A DNA stretch of 64,000 bases from Morella rubra (taxonomy: Eukaryota; Streptophyta; Magnoliopsida; Fagales; Myricaceae): positions 11,434,836 to 11,498,835 of the forward strand of contig CM025852.1 of NCBI GenBank assembly GCA_003952965.2. The letters run 5' to 3'. Of the stretch, positions 44,441 to 55,937 are shown in pieces (within the stretch, counting starts at the first letter, position 1; the number at the start of each line of letters is the position of its first letter). A model generated the notes under the pieces. It worked only from the letters and a program-made list of their open reading frames with translations, ran no database searches and was not told where the DNA came from. Both the position numbers and the translations under genes were made by a program.

Positions 44441-46065
44441 CCAGGCAATGACAGCGGTCTTTTAGCGGTGGTCATAAAAAACGCCGCTAAAAGTAAAAAA
44501 TTAATTGGCTTTTAACAGCGGTCTTTTTAGCGGCGGTCCGCCGCTGTAGGTGACTTTTTTTTTATGACCGCTGCTAAAAGACCGCTGTTAAAAAATTATT
44601 GCTTTTAACAGCGGTCTTTTTAGCGGCGGTCAAAAAAGCGCCGCTATAGGTCACTATAGTGGCGTTTTTCGTGAAAAAGACCGTGTTAAAAACTTCATTG
44701 GCTTTTACCAGCGGTCTTTTTAGCGGCAGTCACAAAAAGCGCCGCTGTAGGTACTTTTCTTTTTAACAGCGCGGTCGCGGCGGTCACGAAAAGCGCCGCT
44801 GTAGGTGACTTTTAGCGGCGTTTTTTATGACCGCTGTTGTTAAAAAATTTATTGGCTTTTAACAGCGGTCTTTTTAGCGGCGGTCAAAAAAACGCCGCTA
44901 TAGGTCACCTATAGCGGCGTTTTTTATGACCGCCGCTAAAAGACCGCTGTTAAAAACTTCATTGGCTTTTACCAGCGGTCTTTTTAGCGACGGTCACGCC
45001 GCTGTAGGTGACTTTTTTTTAGCGGCGACCGCTGTTAGCGCGGTCGTCCATGACCGTTAAAAAGACCGCTGTTAAAAAATTTTGTTTTTAACAGCGGTCT
45101 TTTTAGCGGCGGTCAAAAAAGCGCCGCTGTAGGTGACTTTTAGCGGCGTTTTTTATGACCGCTGCTAAAAGACCGCTGTAGACTTTTACCAGCGGTCTTT
45201 TTTAGCGGCGGTCATAAAAGCGCCGCTATAGGTACTTTTAGCGGCGTTTTCGTGACCGCCGCTAAAAGACCGTTGTTAAAAAATTCATTGCTTTTAACAG
45301 CGTCTTTTTAGCGGCAGTCAAGAAAAGCGCCTCTGTAGGTGACTTTTAGTGGCTTTTTTATGACCGCCGCTAAAAGACCGCTATTAAAAACTTCATTGGC
45401 TTTTACTAGCGGTCTTTTTAGTGACGGTCAAAAAAGCGCCGCTGTAGGTGACTTTTAGCGGCGTTTTTCGTGACCGTTGCTAAAAGTTACCTACAGCAGC
45501 GCTTTTGTGACCACCGCTAAAAAGACCGCTGATAAAAGCCAATGAAGTTTTTAACAACGGTCTTTTTAGCGGCAGTGACGAAAAACGCCACTATAGGTGA
45601 ATTATAGCGGCGTTTTTTATGACGGCCGCTAAAAAGACCGCTGTTAAAAACAATAAATTTTTTTAATGGTGGTCTTTTCACTGCGGTCATAAAAAAGCAC
45701 CGTTAAAATTCACCTACAGCAGCGCTTTTCGTGACCGCCGTTAAACGGACCGCCATTAAAAACTTCATTGGCTTTAACAGCGGTCATAAAAAGCGTCGCT
45801 AAAAGTTACCTATAGCGGCATTTTTTGTGACTGTCGTTAAAAAGACCACTAGTAAAAGCCAATGAAGTTTATAACAGCGGTCTTTTTTAACGGCAGTCAT
45901 GAAAAAGGACGCTATAGGTGACCTATAGTGGCGTTTGTAGTGACCGCTGTTAAAAAAACCGTTGGTAAAAGCCAATAAAGTTTTTAACAGCGTTCTTTTA
46001 ACAACAGTTATAAAAAGGCGCTGCTATAGGTGACTTTTAGCGGCGTTTTTCATCTAATCTCTCAT
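44441..46065. repeat. Left subterminal repeat array of the second CACTA
   Basis: Modules of about 100-150 bp repeat GGCTTTTAACAGCGGTCTTT, TTAGCGGCGGTCA, GCGCCGCTATAGGTGACTTT and TAGCGGCGTTTTTTATGACC in direct and inverted form. These are probable transposase-binding sites, rich in CG and CNG and hence in methylatable cytosines. Confidence 0.85.
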
Positions 46066-47284
46066 TGGCTTCTTTAGCTACTCCTTCCAATTCCTCATCC
46101 TTGTAGATACTTGTTTGCTCCTATTTTGAACAAATTGAAATAATATTCGGCATGTAAAAGAGAAGACCAAAGAAAAAAGTTTGGAAGATCAAGATCGAGA
46201 TCGAGAGAGAGAGAGAGAGGGTACACGCCAAAGAGGAGGTGGAGGTATGATTGTGTTCATGGTTGCTTATGTATTAATAGAGAGACGATGGCCTTGGCCC
46301 ACTATGGATCCATCTCCTTCGTTCACATTCCACTCTAGGAAGCATTCCAACCATATTTCTATGCTTGATCTTTCAGAAAGTATCCAAAAACGACAAGGAT
46401 GATAATTTTGTAAGAAAGTTCGATTGAATACCAAACTCGCTTTTATCTTGAAATGAAGAGAGAAAACTGGTATGGATAATCAGCAATTAACCAAACAAAT
46501 GAAGAGATATGATACTGATTTATCTAATAAATACGAAAGACAAGGGAATCGAGACTCCACCGCCGGTTCACCTAGGAGGAAGGAAAGAGGAAGGAGCAAG
46601 CCCAAGCCCAAGCCCACCAAAGGTTGAAGGAGATATAAGAAATTGGAGAGGGAGTAAAAAGGTAGCACTTTTTCTCTAAGAAAAATAATAAGAACTTAAG
46701 AATAGAAAAATGACAACTGATAAAAGTTTCGAAGACATCCCCACAGGAAGGACCCTGTGCTCTTGTTCTTTTTCTCTGCTTGTAAGAGAAAGAAAGGTTC
46801 AACTCAACCTTTCAGCCCATCACAAGCTCTAAATTTTTGGCCTAGTTTCCTCGGCCCTTCTGCCTATGGCCTTCGAGCACTAAGCAATGTCAACAAACCC
46901 ACCCTTAAATTGTGTAGAAATCTACCCAAAAAAATAGGGAAATAAAATTAGCAGACAGAATAATATTGTTCATTGAAGTATTATTCCAGTGCAGCCATCT
47001 TACTGGACATTGTCCTTGTATAATATTTGTACATATTAAATATTTTGTCACTCATCTATGTGTATAATATTTGTCATATTAAGATTGTCATATGATCCAT
47101 ATTTGTCTAATACACATATATAAGACTTATGTAATATATGAGTGCTTTAATTTATTGAAAAAGAGTGTAATATAAGTACTAAGATTTTTAAATATTGTTA
47201 TTATATGGTCTAAGTATTAAATATTACTAGTAGCTACAATATATGTATATTACAATTTACATCTACAAACGAAGAAAAAATAAA
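46066..47284. other. CACTA interior, no gene recognised
   Basis: Includes a GA microsatellite (about 46195-46220). Short open frames here show no known signature. Confidence 0.4.
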
Positions 47285-47395
47285 AGACAATTGAGAGGGA
47301 AATTTTCCAGCGCCAAGTTCCAGTTTTCCCTATGTTTATACAATTGAGAGGGAAATTTTCATTTAGCGCCAAGTCCCAGTTTTCCCTCCCCGTTG
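47285..47395. repeat. Short direct duplication in a promoter-like region
   Basis: TTGAGAGGGAAATTTTC plus GCGCCAAGT and CCAGTTTTCCCT occurs at 47292-47330 and again at 47346-47388. Confidence 0.75.
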
Positions 47396-48648
47396 ATTCG
47401 GTCAAAAGCCACTTTTTTTAAATTCTCAATCTCGATCGTCTCCTTGCCAGCCACGCCCAACCTCTCGATCGTCTCCGAATTCTCTCAACTCGCCGAACAC
47501 TGCCTTCTCTCTCCCTGGTTTCTAAAACCCGAAATGATTGTTTATGTTCTGAATGTGCTCTTAGACTTAAGGAGATCATAGGCCGATAATTGGTGCATTC
47601 ATTTTCATTTGCTCTTTTATGTTTTTTGTTTTCGTTTTCGGCTTGGCTGTGCTATTTAGCTTCTTCAGCTTGGAATCCCTAACTTCCATTAACACATCCT
47701 TCCATTCCAGTCATGGCCGAGAGCGAGATTTTGGGGATTTTGAGTTATTTCGAAATTGGTAAGCCTTATTTTGCTGTTGGTTTGTTTTCCTCTTATGTCT
47801 TTCGAATATGGCGCGTTAGGGCAGGTTTTTTCTGTTTTGGCTAAGCATGTTCTGGGTTTGTTTGTTTTGCTACTAACTTTTGGTTTGTTTTTTGCATGAG
47901 GAACATAAGAAGGAATGGGAGGAAGCGCCACTCTACTGAGGAACCCCTGATGGAATTTCCATCAGAGACCAGGACAACTTTGGATACAAACAGCTGGTTA
48001 GTTCTTGTGTATAGCCATTTGGTGATTATCTGTTTTTTCAACATTTCAATTTAAAGACTTTTGGTTCGATATCTAACTTGGTGATAATACCTAACTGGGG
48101 AAGATTTCAAGGCCTTTGGTTCATTCTTCATTCTTCTCTTCGTTTGAGCACCAGGCACCCTGTCCCAGATATAATCGCAGCAATCTATTGAAAAAATGTC
48201 ATCTAGGCTAGTTCTATATACAAATATCGAGTACAGTTCCACTGTTCTTATTTTTCTTTTCGCTTCTTAGCTTCAATAACTTGCAATCTAATTTGATGGC
48301 TGAGTAGTTCAATTAAAAAAAAAGGAGGTATAGTGAGGAACTAGTGCAGGTAAACACAGATATGATTGTCTTGACATATATAAAACTGACTAAAGCTTTT
48401 ATAAATTTTTTTTGGTCAACTAGCTTCAGTACAATAATGTAGGGGAAGAATATAATAACATTGGGAAGCTTTTCTTTACGCTCAGAGAAGCAAAAAGAGC
48501 GTTTTCATTACTTGCAAGTTTATTTGTATAAGAGTTTGCGGGTGCTAATTGTTGCTCTTCATTTTAATTTTTGGCAACCTGTATGGTCTCTCTTTCCTTC
48601 CAAGGGGCAAAGGCAACCGAGTTATAATAGCTCTACCTCTTAGGTAAT
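47396..48648. other. Possible captured host 5' gene region, unidentified
   Basis: C/T-rich leader-like sequence (47400-47560) is followed by an ATG at 47713 (MAESEILGILSYFEI), then a GTAAGC donor-like site. A second exon-like stretch lies near 47900-47995. The composition differs from the AT-rich element body, but no protein family was recognised. Confidence 0.3.
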
Positions 48649-48857
48649 ATGGGTTCAGCACCGGCCAGGAGAATGTCTATGGTGCCTGAACGAGCGAAGC
48701 TGCACTTGGTCATGTGTCTCTGGCAGTTTGGTTATGCGGGGAACCATTTCATCTTGAGATCTGCACTTAATATGGGTGCGACCAAGCTAGTTTTCCCTCT
48801 TTATAGGAACATCATTGCGCTGTTTGCGCTAGCTCCCTTAGCATATTTTTCAGAGAA
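48649..48857 (+). pseudogene. WAT1-related (nodulin MtN21/EamA family) transporter, first exon, captured
   Basis: Starts at ATG 48649 and reads RRMSMVPERAKLHLVMCLWQ, FGYAGNHFILRSALNMGATK and LVFPLYRNIIALFALAPLAY, then FSEK. This is the first exon of a WAT1-type EamA transporter, covering the first membrane segment and the start of the second, with the conserved QFGYAG and PxYRNIIAL blocks. It ends in GAGAA followed by GTAAGT, a good donor at the usual place. WAT1 proteins are tonoplast membrane carriers linked to auxin and cell-wall formation. Only this exon and a scrap of a later one are present, so no transporter can be made. No stop or frameshift is seen within the exon, which suggests a recent capture. 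Confidence 0.85.
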
Positions 48858-49003
48858 GTAAGTAGTCAAGCTTTATACAATATAAATTGAGTATTTCGTG
48901 GCACATGTTATCTGTTATCTTTTCAGCTGCAAGGGAAAGTAAGTTACTTTTTGGGTTCTAATCCGTTTCAATTTTCAATTCAACTGTTATGATTTTGTTG
49001 CAG

Positions 49004-49045
49004 AATAGAACAAGTGCACCTGAACAGGAAAAACGGTATAGCATT
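49004..49045 (+). pseudogene. WAT1-related transporter, piece of a later exon
   Basis: After a TTTTGTTGCAG acceptor the frame reads IEQVHLNRKNGIA, matching the IEKVRINRRDGIAK block of WAT1 proteins that normally follows several more exons. The exons in between are absent. Confidence 0.6.
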
Positions 49046-50929
49046 CAAAATCTGCCTCTGTTATGATTTTTTACCGTGTTGGTACTAGTTATTTTATTGA
49101 CCTTGTGTCCATGTAAACATGTCCTTTATCAAAATTTGTTTCCCATATTCATTAATAGAAATATAAGAATATTCACCGATGGTGCTTGAGTGAGAAAAAA
49201 TCTGCCTCTGGTTTATATGGTTATAGGCCTTGCAAAGTAAGAGGTTGTTTATGTTGGATTACCATGACCTGTTACTACCTTACGTGAACAAGGTAAGATG
49301 AGTGGACAACATGATTAGGGCTATTAATAATTGGCCAATACATCTCCACTTCTCAATACGGTCTGAGCAGGAAAGATGGAAGGAGCACTTCCTTGGACCA
49401 TTTGATGGCATTCTGGTAGCCTATTAACTTGTCAAAGCTGTTCATCTCAGGTTCATGTGGCTTTAATTAAGAACAAGTCCTAATGAAATGCTTATTGCCA
49501 AAGGCTTATTGGATTTTCATTTCTGGCTAAATTTTGCATGCGAAAGGAATTTCACTGAGTTTTTAATCTTTTCATAGCTTGCCTCTGTCACCCCTGTTCG
49601 CCAATGGTTCAATGGTGCCTCCATTTTATGTTCAGTTAACATTTTGCTATTTAATACATTCTGTTTGTTTAAGCCCATCATTCGCTTTTCTGTTCTCGTG
49701 GCCATTTTTTCCCCCATAACAGAGGTGCTTCTTTTGTTATGCTCTTTTCGATTGTCTTATTCCCTTGCCAATTAGATGGCTGGGTGTACTTTGGAAGATT
49801 GCCTGAAGCAGTTCAGCACTGCTGAACATGTTGAGAATTAGGGACTGGAATTTTTTTTTTTTATGGTCTTAATGAATTCCTTGTTCCACACCCGTGGATC
49901 AATGTGTATGCCAGCAACATTTGCCACAAATGATTAGTTTGCGTGATCTTGAAATACCAAGGAGATGGTGGACTACATTTTAGTTTTTAGACTATATTTG
50001 AAGTGAAAAAAGGCAGCTGGAACCAGCTTATCAAAAGTAATAACGGGAAAGAGAGAGAGAGGAGAGAGGAGAGAGAGAGAGAGAAGAGAGCGCTGTGGAA
50101 CCAGGCATGATTTCATCCAAGAAAGACTGCATAAAAAAAACTTTCTTTTCTAACATTTCATTTTGAAATCATTTTGCATTACTGCATGGAAAAGATAACT
50201 GCAAATCCCATGCTTTTGTTTTGCAACACACGATAATGAAAGCCAAAACTCTGCTCAGAACATGTATTTTTCGTTGCATACTTGGAAGCTAGGCCTGATT
50301 CCGTGAATATGTAATTTCATTTCCAAGGGCACCCATCAAACTGATCATCTACTTGCAGATTCTATGCATTCATCTTAAACGAGTATCAATAAATATGTTT
50401 GGAGAACCCATCAAACTTCAGGTACTTGAATCTTGTTGCTTCTGTTTTATTTGATCCTTAAGTTTCTCACTGTTTCAGGCAGACCATTTATTTTTACTTC
50501 ACGTCAATTCTTGAGTGTGGTTATTGCCATTGGCTCTGTCTATTTACTTTTGCAATGTGTTTCTATCTATATGCAATTGCAGCCAATGATTATAGTGCTG
50601 GAGCTAGTGATGATGGCGCAGATAGTGCTAGTGCAGATGGTGCTAGAGCCTTGAAGTTGATGAGGATTAAATTTATAGTTATTTGTTGTTAAATGTTATT
50701 ACTTGTTATTTTTTAGACTGTATAGAAACTTTTTTAACTTCTTTGTGTTTGTTACAAAACTTGTAAGACGTGGTTATTTAGTCAATGATGAAATATATTT
50801 TATTTTATGATACAATTTATGTTTTTACATCAATTAATTAAAATTTGTATTATAGGAAAATAAGAAAAAATACAGGTTTTAAAAAATGATTTAGTGGCGT
50901 TTTAAAAATGTTGTTACATATTAACTAAA
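49046..50929. other. CACTA interior after the WAT1 pieces; possible last exon near the end
   Basis: Mostly AT-rich, with a GA microsatellite at about 50048-50092. After an ATGCAATTGCAG acceptor-like site, 50583-50690 could encode NDYSAGASDDGADSASADGA and a stop, perhaps the tail of an element gene. This is weak. Confidence 0.3.
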
Positions 50930-51840
50930 AAAAAAAGTGTTGGCACAGACCTTTAGCGGCGGTCACTGACCGTTGCTGTAGATGTTTTAAATTTTGAAAA
51001 TTGACCTACAGTAGCGTTTTTAATAAACGCCGCAGTAGATTAGTCTATAGCGGCGTTTGTAAAACACCTCTAAATACCTATAGCAACGTTTCAAGAAACG
51101 CTACAAAAAAGCACAATTTGCAACTGCGGATAAAAAACGATGCTAAAATCGATAGCAGCGTTTTTTGGCCTATGCCAGCATTTTTAAAAATGTCGCTAAC
51201 AAAAAAATATGTTGTAAATCAGGAGAAAAGCTTGCGTTTTCTACAAACGTTGCTGGAAATATAGAAACGCCAGCGGTTTTAGAACGCCTTAAAAAGTCGT
51301 TGTTATAAGCGGGGAATCTCCAGCGCTTTTTTTAAACGCTGCTAAAAAATCGCTGTTATAAGCAAGGAAAACGCCAGCGTTTTTAGAAACGCTGCTAAAA
51401 AACCGCAGCTATAAGTGGGAAACGCCAGCGCTTTTTTAAAAACGCCGCTAAAAAAACCGCTGCTAATAAGCGGAGAAACGCCAACGCTTTTTTAAAACGC
51501 CACTAAAAAACCGCTGCTATGAGCAAGGGAATTACCAGCGGTTAGAAAACGCCGCTAAGCGACCGCTGCTATAAAACGGGGAAATGCCAGCGCTTTTTTA
51601 AAACGCCGCTAAAAAACCGCTGTCGTAAGCTGGGGAATTACTAGCGGTTTGAAAAACGCCGCTAAACGACCGCTGCTAAAAGGTAGTGAATCACCAGCGT
51701 TTATGAAAAACGCTGTTAAAGACATTCCCCGACGGAGAAAAGACAGCGGTCAGAAAACGCCGGTAAAAAACTGCCGGTAAAAGTTTAGCGGCATTTTTTG
51801 GTCTTTTGCCAGCGATTTTCCGACCGCTGTTGTATCCTCT
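50930..51840. repeat. Right subterminal repeat array of the second CACTA
   Basis: Repeats AACGCCGCTAAAAAACCGCT, GCCAGCGCTTTTTTAAAACG and similar, in mostly opposite sense to the left array. Confidence 0.85.
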
Positions 51841-52560
51841 TTTTTTTGTAGTGAAAATTAGGTAATCTTTCACCCTAAGATATTCAGATTTCAACTCTTC
51901 ATGAAGATGATGGCGTTAGAAAATGATTGCTTTTATGCGATCTTGTAAGGATATATCATTTTTCTCTTTATCAGTATTTCCAAGATTTATAGCATCAAAA
52001 TGAATTTCAGCATCAAGGACCCATTAGAAATTATTGTTGTTAGAAATATTAAGAGCTAAAAATTCAAGTTTTACAAAATTTGATATTATCTATAATAAGA
52101 ATCAAATGAATAAGTATCTATCCAATTAAAGAAATAAAAAAAAAAAAAGAACTTGATAATTAAATGAATAAAAATGACCAAGCAAATAGTGAACGTTACG
52201 CATTACTAAAAAACGTATAACAACGGATTTGATGTACAAAAATATGCAACCTTCTTTGACTTCAGGAACTGCCTTTTCGCAACAAGAAAGTATATCATCT
52301 TTTGTAGTAATTTCAAGAGCTCCATACTGGTAAAGTATTGTAAAACTAAGGAGCAATGCAATTAGACAAAAGAGAAGAGAGCAACAGTTCTTCAGAAACT
52401 ATGATATATTATGAATTTATTGTGCATCTATAATACATCTCAATACCCATTTATATAGCATAGGGTCCTAATGAGGTTCATAGAATATAAACTAGAGATA
52501 CATAAATGTTGTAGAAATCAAGGGAGATGGATATTCTAACTCCAAGGTGCATATAATACC

Positions 52561-53437
52561 CTCCTATTTATTAATCGTTAACCTGAGATTTTCTTAGTAA
52601 ATTATGAATTTATGGGACTTAATTGAGTTATCTACTTAGCTTATTGAAATTCCATTCTCTTTGTGTTCTCTTTGTTTATTTGATCTACTACGTGCTAATG
52701 ATTTCTATTCATTCTCTCTTGTACACATATGATATGCACCATAGCAGTAATTATTTGTTTTAAGTTTTTCATTATAACTCTTTGGTCTCCTTATTTTTAC
52801 AAATTGATTTTGGTACGTACCCTATAATATGATTCGGATATATATATATATTACTCTTCAAGTAATGGATTTGTACACTGATCATTTTGTAACTAATTTC
52901 ATAGAAACTATTTTTATTAAGGTGGTGAGATTGTTAAATAACCATATTTTGGATAAAAGTGTTAAAAGATGGAAAATTTTGGGTAATGGCTGTACCGGGG
53001 CCTTGAGGTGGGTTAAAGGGCTCGGCTTGGAAGTGATCTCTTATGGACCTTTGCGAGTTAATAATTTTGGGTTGGGTACTCTCTTAGAAGAGGAGCTTGT
53101 GCTAGAGTTATTTTGGAAGTAGAGATTAGGCTTAAATTAAGGCCAAGAATTGAAGTGTGTTTGGTCATTAAAGGGGGAGAATTAGCTTTTTAAAAGAGTA
53201 GCAGCTCATGATTAAGGTTTAATGGTGGAGGTTTGACACTTGGCAAGGTCTGCCCTTGCCAACCCAAACTCTCCACTCACCTAGTTAGTTTAAAAGAGGA
53301 GCAGCTTATGATTAAGTTAGAATGATTGCTTACCTTGTGTAGGTTTAGCCTTAGAAGTTAATTATGGTCTAAAGCGTTTTTTTAAACGAGAGAAGGGCTG
53401 TAGGTTTAATTCTCTCCAGCCCATCAGCTGATCATTA
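52561..53437. other. No gene seen
   Basis: AT-rich sequence between two Copia fossils; no recognised motif. The open frame at 52829-53122 shows no family signature. Confidence 0.4.
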
Positions 53438-53847
53438 TATTGAAGAATGTTGAAATTGATGCGTCACCGCCATAAGAATAACACAGCTGGTTACTTGGGG
53501 TCAACACGTCTTTTTGCATTGTCACCAGCTGAGTTGGCCTTCGTAGAATATTTTCTGTTAGCCACCGCATATTTCCTGTCCTCTCTCTCTGCTGTGTTGG
53601 TGTACGTGAACACTTGAGGAAAGGCCCCCTCTGCTTTATTCTTTTTGCCTTACGTTGCAGAGTTAATTATTTGGTTTTTGCTCTACTTACAGTAGTGGTA
53701 GGGTTTCTTTTCTCTGATTCTTTGGCAACTGTATATATACCCTTTGTAAAGGTTTTTCCGATGAATACAACACGTACGAGAATTATGTAGTCCACCTTTC
53801 GTCTTCCTCTGCCATTTTCCTTTCACGTTCTTCTATCAAAACTTATA
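53438..53847 (+). repeat. Copia 5' LTR, 410 bp
   Basis: Starts TATTGAAGAATG and ends CAAAACTTATA. Contains GTATATATACCC, a likely TATA region, at about 53730-53742. Confidence 0.9.
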
Positions 53848-54738
53848 TGGTATCAAAGCTAGTGTGAAAGAAAATGGCCGATGAAGTACTGACCCATGAG
53901 ATCGAGAACCCTTTTGCTGAACCCAAATCTCTCTACCTCAACTTTAACGACCTTTCCAACCCTTATCGCCTTGATAATGGCGACAACACAGCCACTATAT
54001 TGGTCTCTGACCTCCTCACTAGTGAGAACTACATTCCTTGGTCCAGGGCTATGTAACGAGCTCTTAGAGCAAAGAACAAAATGGGCTTCGTTATTGGTGA
54101 GTTCTTGAAGCCCGATGACCCAAGTGACTCTCTCCATGATACTTGGGTGCGTTGTAACGACCTCGTTGTGTTTTGGATTCAAAACTCTGTCCATTCCACT
54201 GTGAAGTCCAGCCTCATATATGTTGATAGTGCAAAATATATATAGGATGAGCTGCGGGAGTGATATTCGCAGCTAAATGGACCTAGGATTTTCCAGCTAA
54301 AGAAGGAGTTGGCTGGACTGGTTCAAGGACAGGACACGATAAGCTTATATTATGGTAAGCTCAAGGTTCTTTGGGATGAGTTTTCTTTTTATGACCCCTT
54401 ACCAGATTGTAATTTTGGGGAGCTGAAGATTCTGATAGATTGTCAACAGAGAGATTATGTGATTCAATTTCTAATGGGCCATAATGAAACTTATTCTAAC
54501 ATTCGAGACCAAATCATGCTATTAGACCCCCTGCTTGCTGTTAATAAAATTTTCTCCTTAATCTAGCAACAAGAAATCCAACATAAGATGTATTCGACTA
54601 GCCCAACCATTGATTCTATGGCATTAGCTACTTGTAAGGGCTTTAGTGACACCAGACCAGGAGGGAAATTTCAAGGGAACTCTTAAGAGCAACAAACCTT
54701 TTTGCACACATTGTCGTATACCTAGACACACATTTGAG

Positions 54739-55711
54739 TAGGGCTGGGCAAACCGGGTTCGAGGTCGATTTTTTTGACTTGAACCCGAGCCGAAAGTGGT
54801 GGAATCCCGACCCAGACCCGTAGCCCGGGTTCGGGTTCGGCTTAAAAGGCCTAAAAGATGTGGCCCAGAACCGTTTGGGCTTTCAGGCCCAAAAACATGG
54901 TACCACATGTACACGATCCTCGGGCCTTCCCGAGAGCCCACTGCACATGCTTCTCATTCGTGACCTCCAATGAATTGTCCCCATTTGTTGAACCTTCCCT
55001 GCGCCCCACGATATTGAGCACCTGGACCACCCAGGGCCGCTTCTTCTCTGACAAGTTCCAGTAGAACGCCTTGCAAATCCCCGAAATGCCCTTCTTCTTC
55101 CTCTTTTTACTATGTACTACCGAGCGGAGCTGAGAAGGGGACAGAGCCGCTGGTTTCCGAGCTCCCCGCGGCCATGGCCTGAGGAGAGCTAGGGCAGCAG
55201 AGAGACGGAGAGAGAGAGGAGAGCTAGGGCAGCACCGCAGTAGAGAGACAGAGAGAGAGTGAGGTGTGACCTAGGGCAGAGCAGAAAGATGGAGAGAGAG
55301 GAGAGCTAGGGCAGCAGAGAGACATAGAGAGTGAGAGAGACTGAGATATGGCTGCTAGAGAGGAGTGGCTGAGTGGGGTGTGAAGTGAGAGGCCAGAGAG
55401 AGAGAGAGGGGGGGAACGCGGCGCTGCTAAGGGAGGGAGAGGGGAGACTCGACCGCCGGGGGGGGATCGCAAGGGTTAGGACTTAGCTTATTTACCCTTA
55501 GCGAAATGTACCGTTTCGCTAAGGGTAGAAATGAAAAACTTTTTTTATATTTATTCGGGTCGGGTTGCATATCGGGTATGCTACAAACCCCGAACCCGGA
55601 CCCGAAAACTAGTTTTTATCCTTATAAAACCCGACCCGACCTCGAACATGTATAAACCCGCCCCGATCTGGCCGAAAACAGGTCGGGGCATGGGTTTTTT
55701 GCCCAGCCCTA
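54739..55711. mobile_element. Non-autonomous hAT element, 973 bp
   Basis: The ends TAGGGCTGGGCAAACCGG and TTTTTTGCCCAGCCCTA are inverted and typical of plant hAT elements. The 8-bp flanks CATTTGAG and TGTTTGAG differ at two positions. Subterminal regions are full of CGGGTTCGGG/CCCGAACCCG strings. The interior has GA-rich tracts and a reverse-strand coding-like stretch. Confidence 0.8.
54851..55100 (-). pseudogene. Possible captured gene fragment in the hAT element
   Basis: The reverse strand reads GISGICKAFYWNLSEKKRPW, VVQVLNIVGRREGSTNGDNS and LEVTNEKHVQWALGK without a stop. The pattern PxVQVLNI, variable loop, then a xSDGxHxQxAML-like segment is reminiscent of the N-terminal OB fold of replication protein A 70, but the match was judged by eye and is weak. 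Composition and continuity differ from the low-complexity ends. It could also be a chance open frame. Confidence 0.3.
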
Positions 55712-55937
55712 TGTTTGAGACTTGTTGTAAGGCTAAAAATGCAGATCCATTGACTTGCACCCACTGTCACATGACTGGTCATGTTGTGGACAAATGTTAC
55801 AAGCTCCATGGCTACCCTCTTGGACATAAATTGTATAGAAAACCAAGGGGCAGTGCAAACTATGTTATGACAGAATCGGAAGACATTGAAGATGAACCTG
55901 TGCTTTTACCAAAAGGCAATACCATTGGATACTTGCA

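Larger units (their letters stand above)
44428..51853 (+). mobile_element. Non-autonomous CACTA transposon, 7.4 kb, TSD AAA, with captured gene pieces
   Basis: It begins CACTACAAAAAAACCAGG and ends TTTTTTTTGTAGTG, flanked by AAA on both sides. Long arrays of AGCGGCGTTTTT and GACCGCTGTTAAAAA motifs fill both subterminal regions (44441-46065 and 50930-51840). No TNP2 coding was found. The interior holds WAT1-like exon fragments and a possible promoter region from a host gene. It inserted into a reverse-strand Copia gag. Gene capture by CACTA elements is known in plants. Confidence 0.88.
42180..52560 (-). mobile_element. Ty1/Copia fossil on the reverse strand, heavily broken and interrupted
   Basis: Reading right to left: LTR-like sequence (about 52560-52330, with CTATATAAATGGG), gag (52080-51854 and 44427-43813), a zinc-knuckle part, then an integrase region (43480-42200). 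Gag shows LRHHLHEELKSEYLRVKDY in degenerate form, and integrase shows the GHPLKN and CSSCSQGK blocks. No reverse transcriptase or second LTR was recognised, so the 3' part seems lost. A CACTA element (44428-51853) and a 324-bp insert (43489-43812) interrupt it. The many breaks imply considerable age. Outer limits are approximate. Confidence 0.7.
53874..55930 (+). pseudogene. Copia gag region with zinc knuckle
   Basis: Opens MADEVLTHEIENPFAEPKSL, with LTSENYIPWSRAM a typical plant Copia gag start. The zinc knuckle CTHCHMTGHVVDKCY is at about 55755-55802. A non-autonomous hAT element sits at 54739-55711. Fossil; broken. Confidence 0.8.

Noticed and set aside
44441-46065. CRISPR-like repeat array
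   Set aside because: The repeats are irregular, partly inverted, and lie directly inside CACTA termini in plant DNA; spacers are not unique.
54624-54941. Reverse frame across the hAT left end
   Set aside because: Low-complexity Gly/Arg/Ser translation of CGGGTTCGGG repeats, crossing the insertion border.
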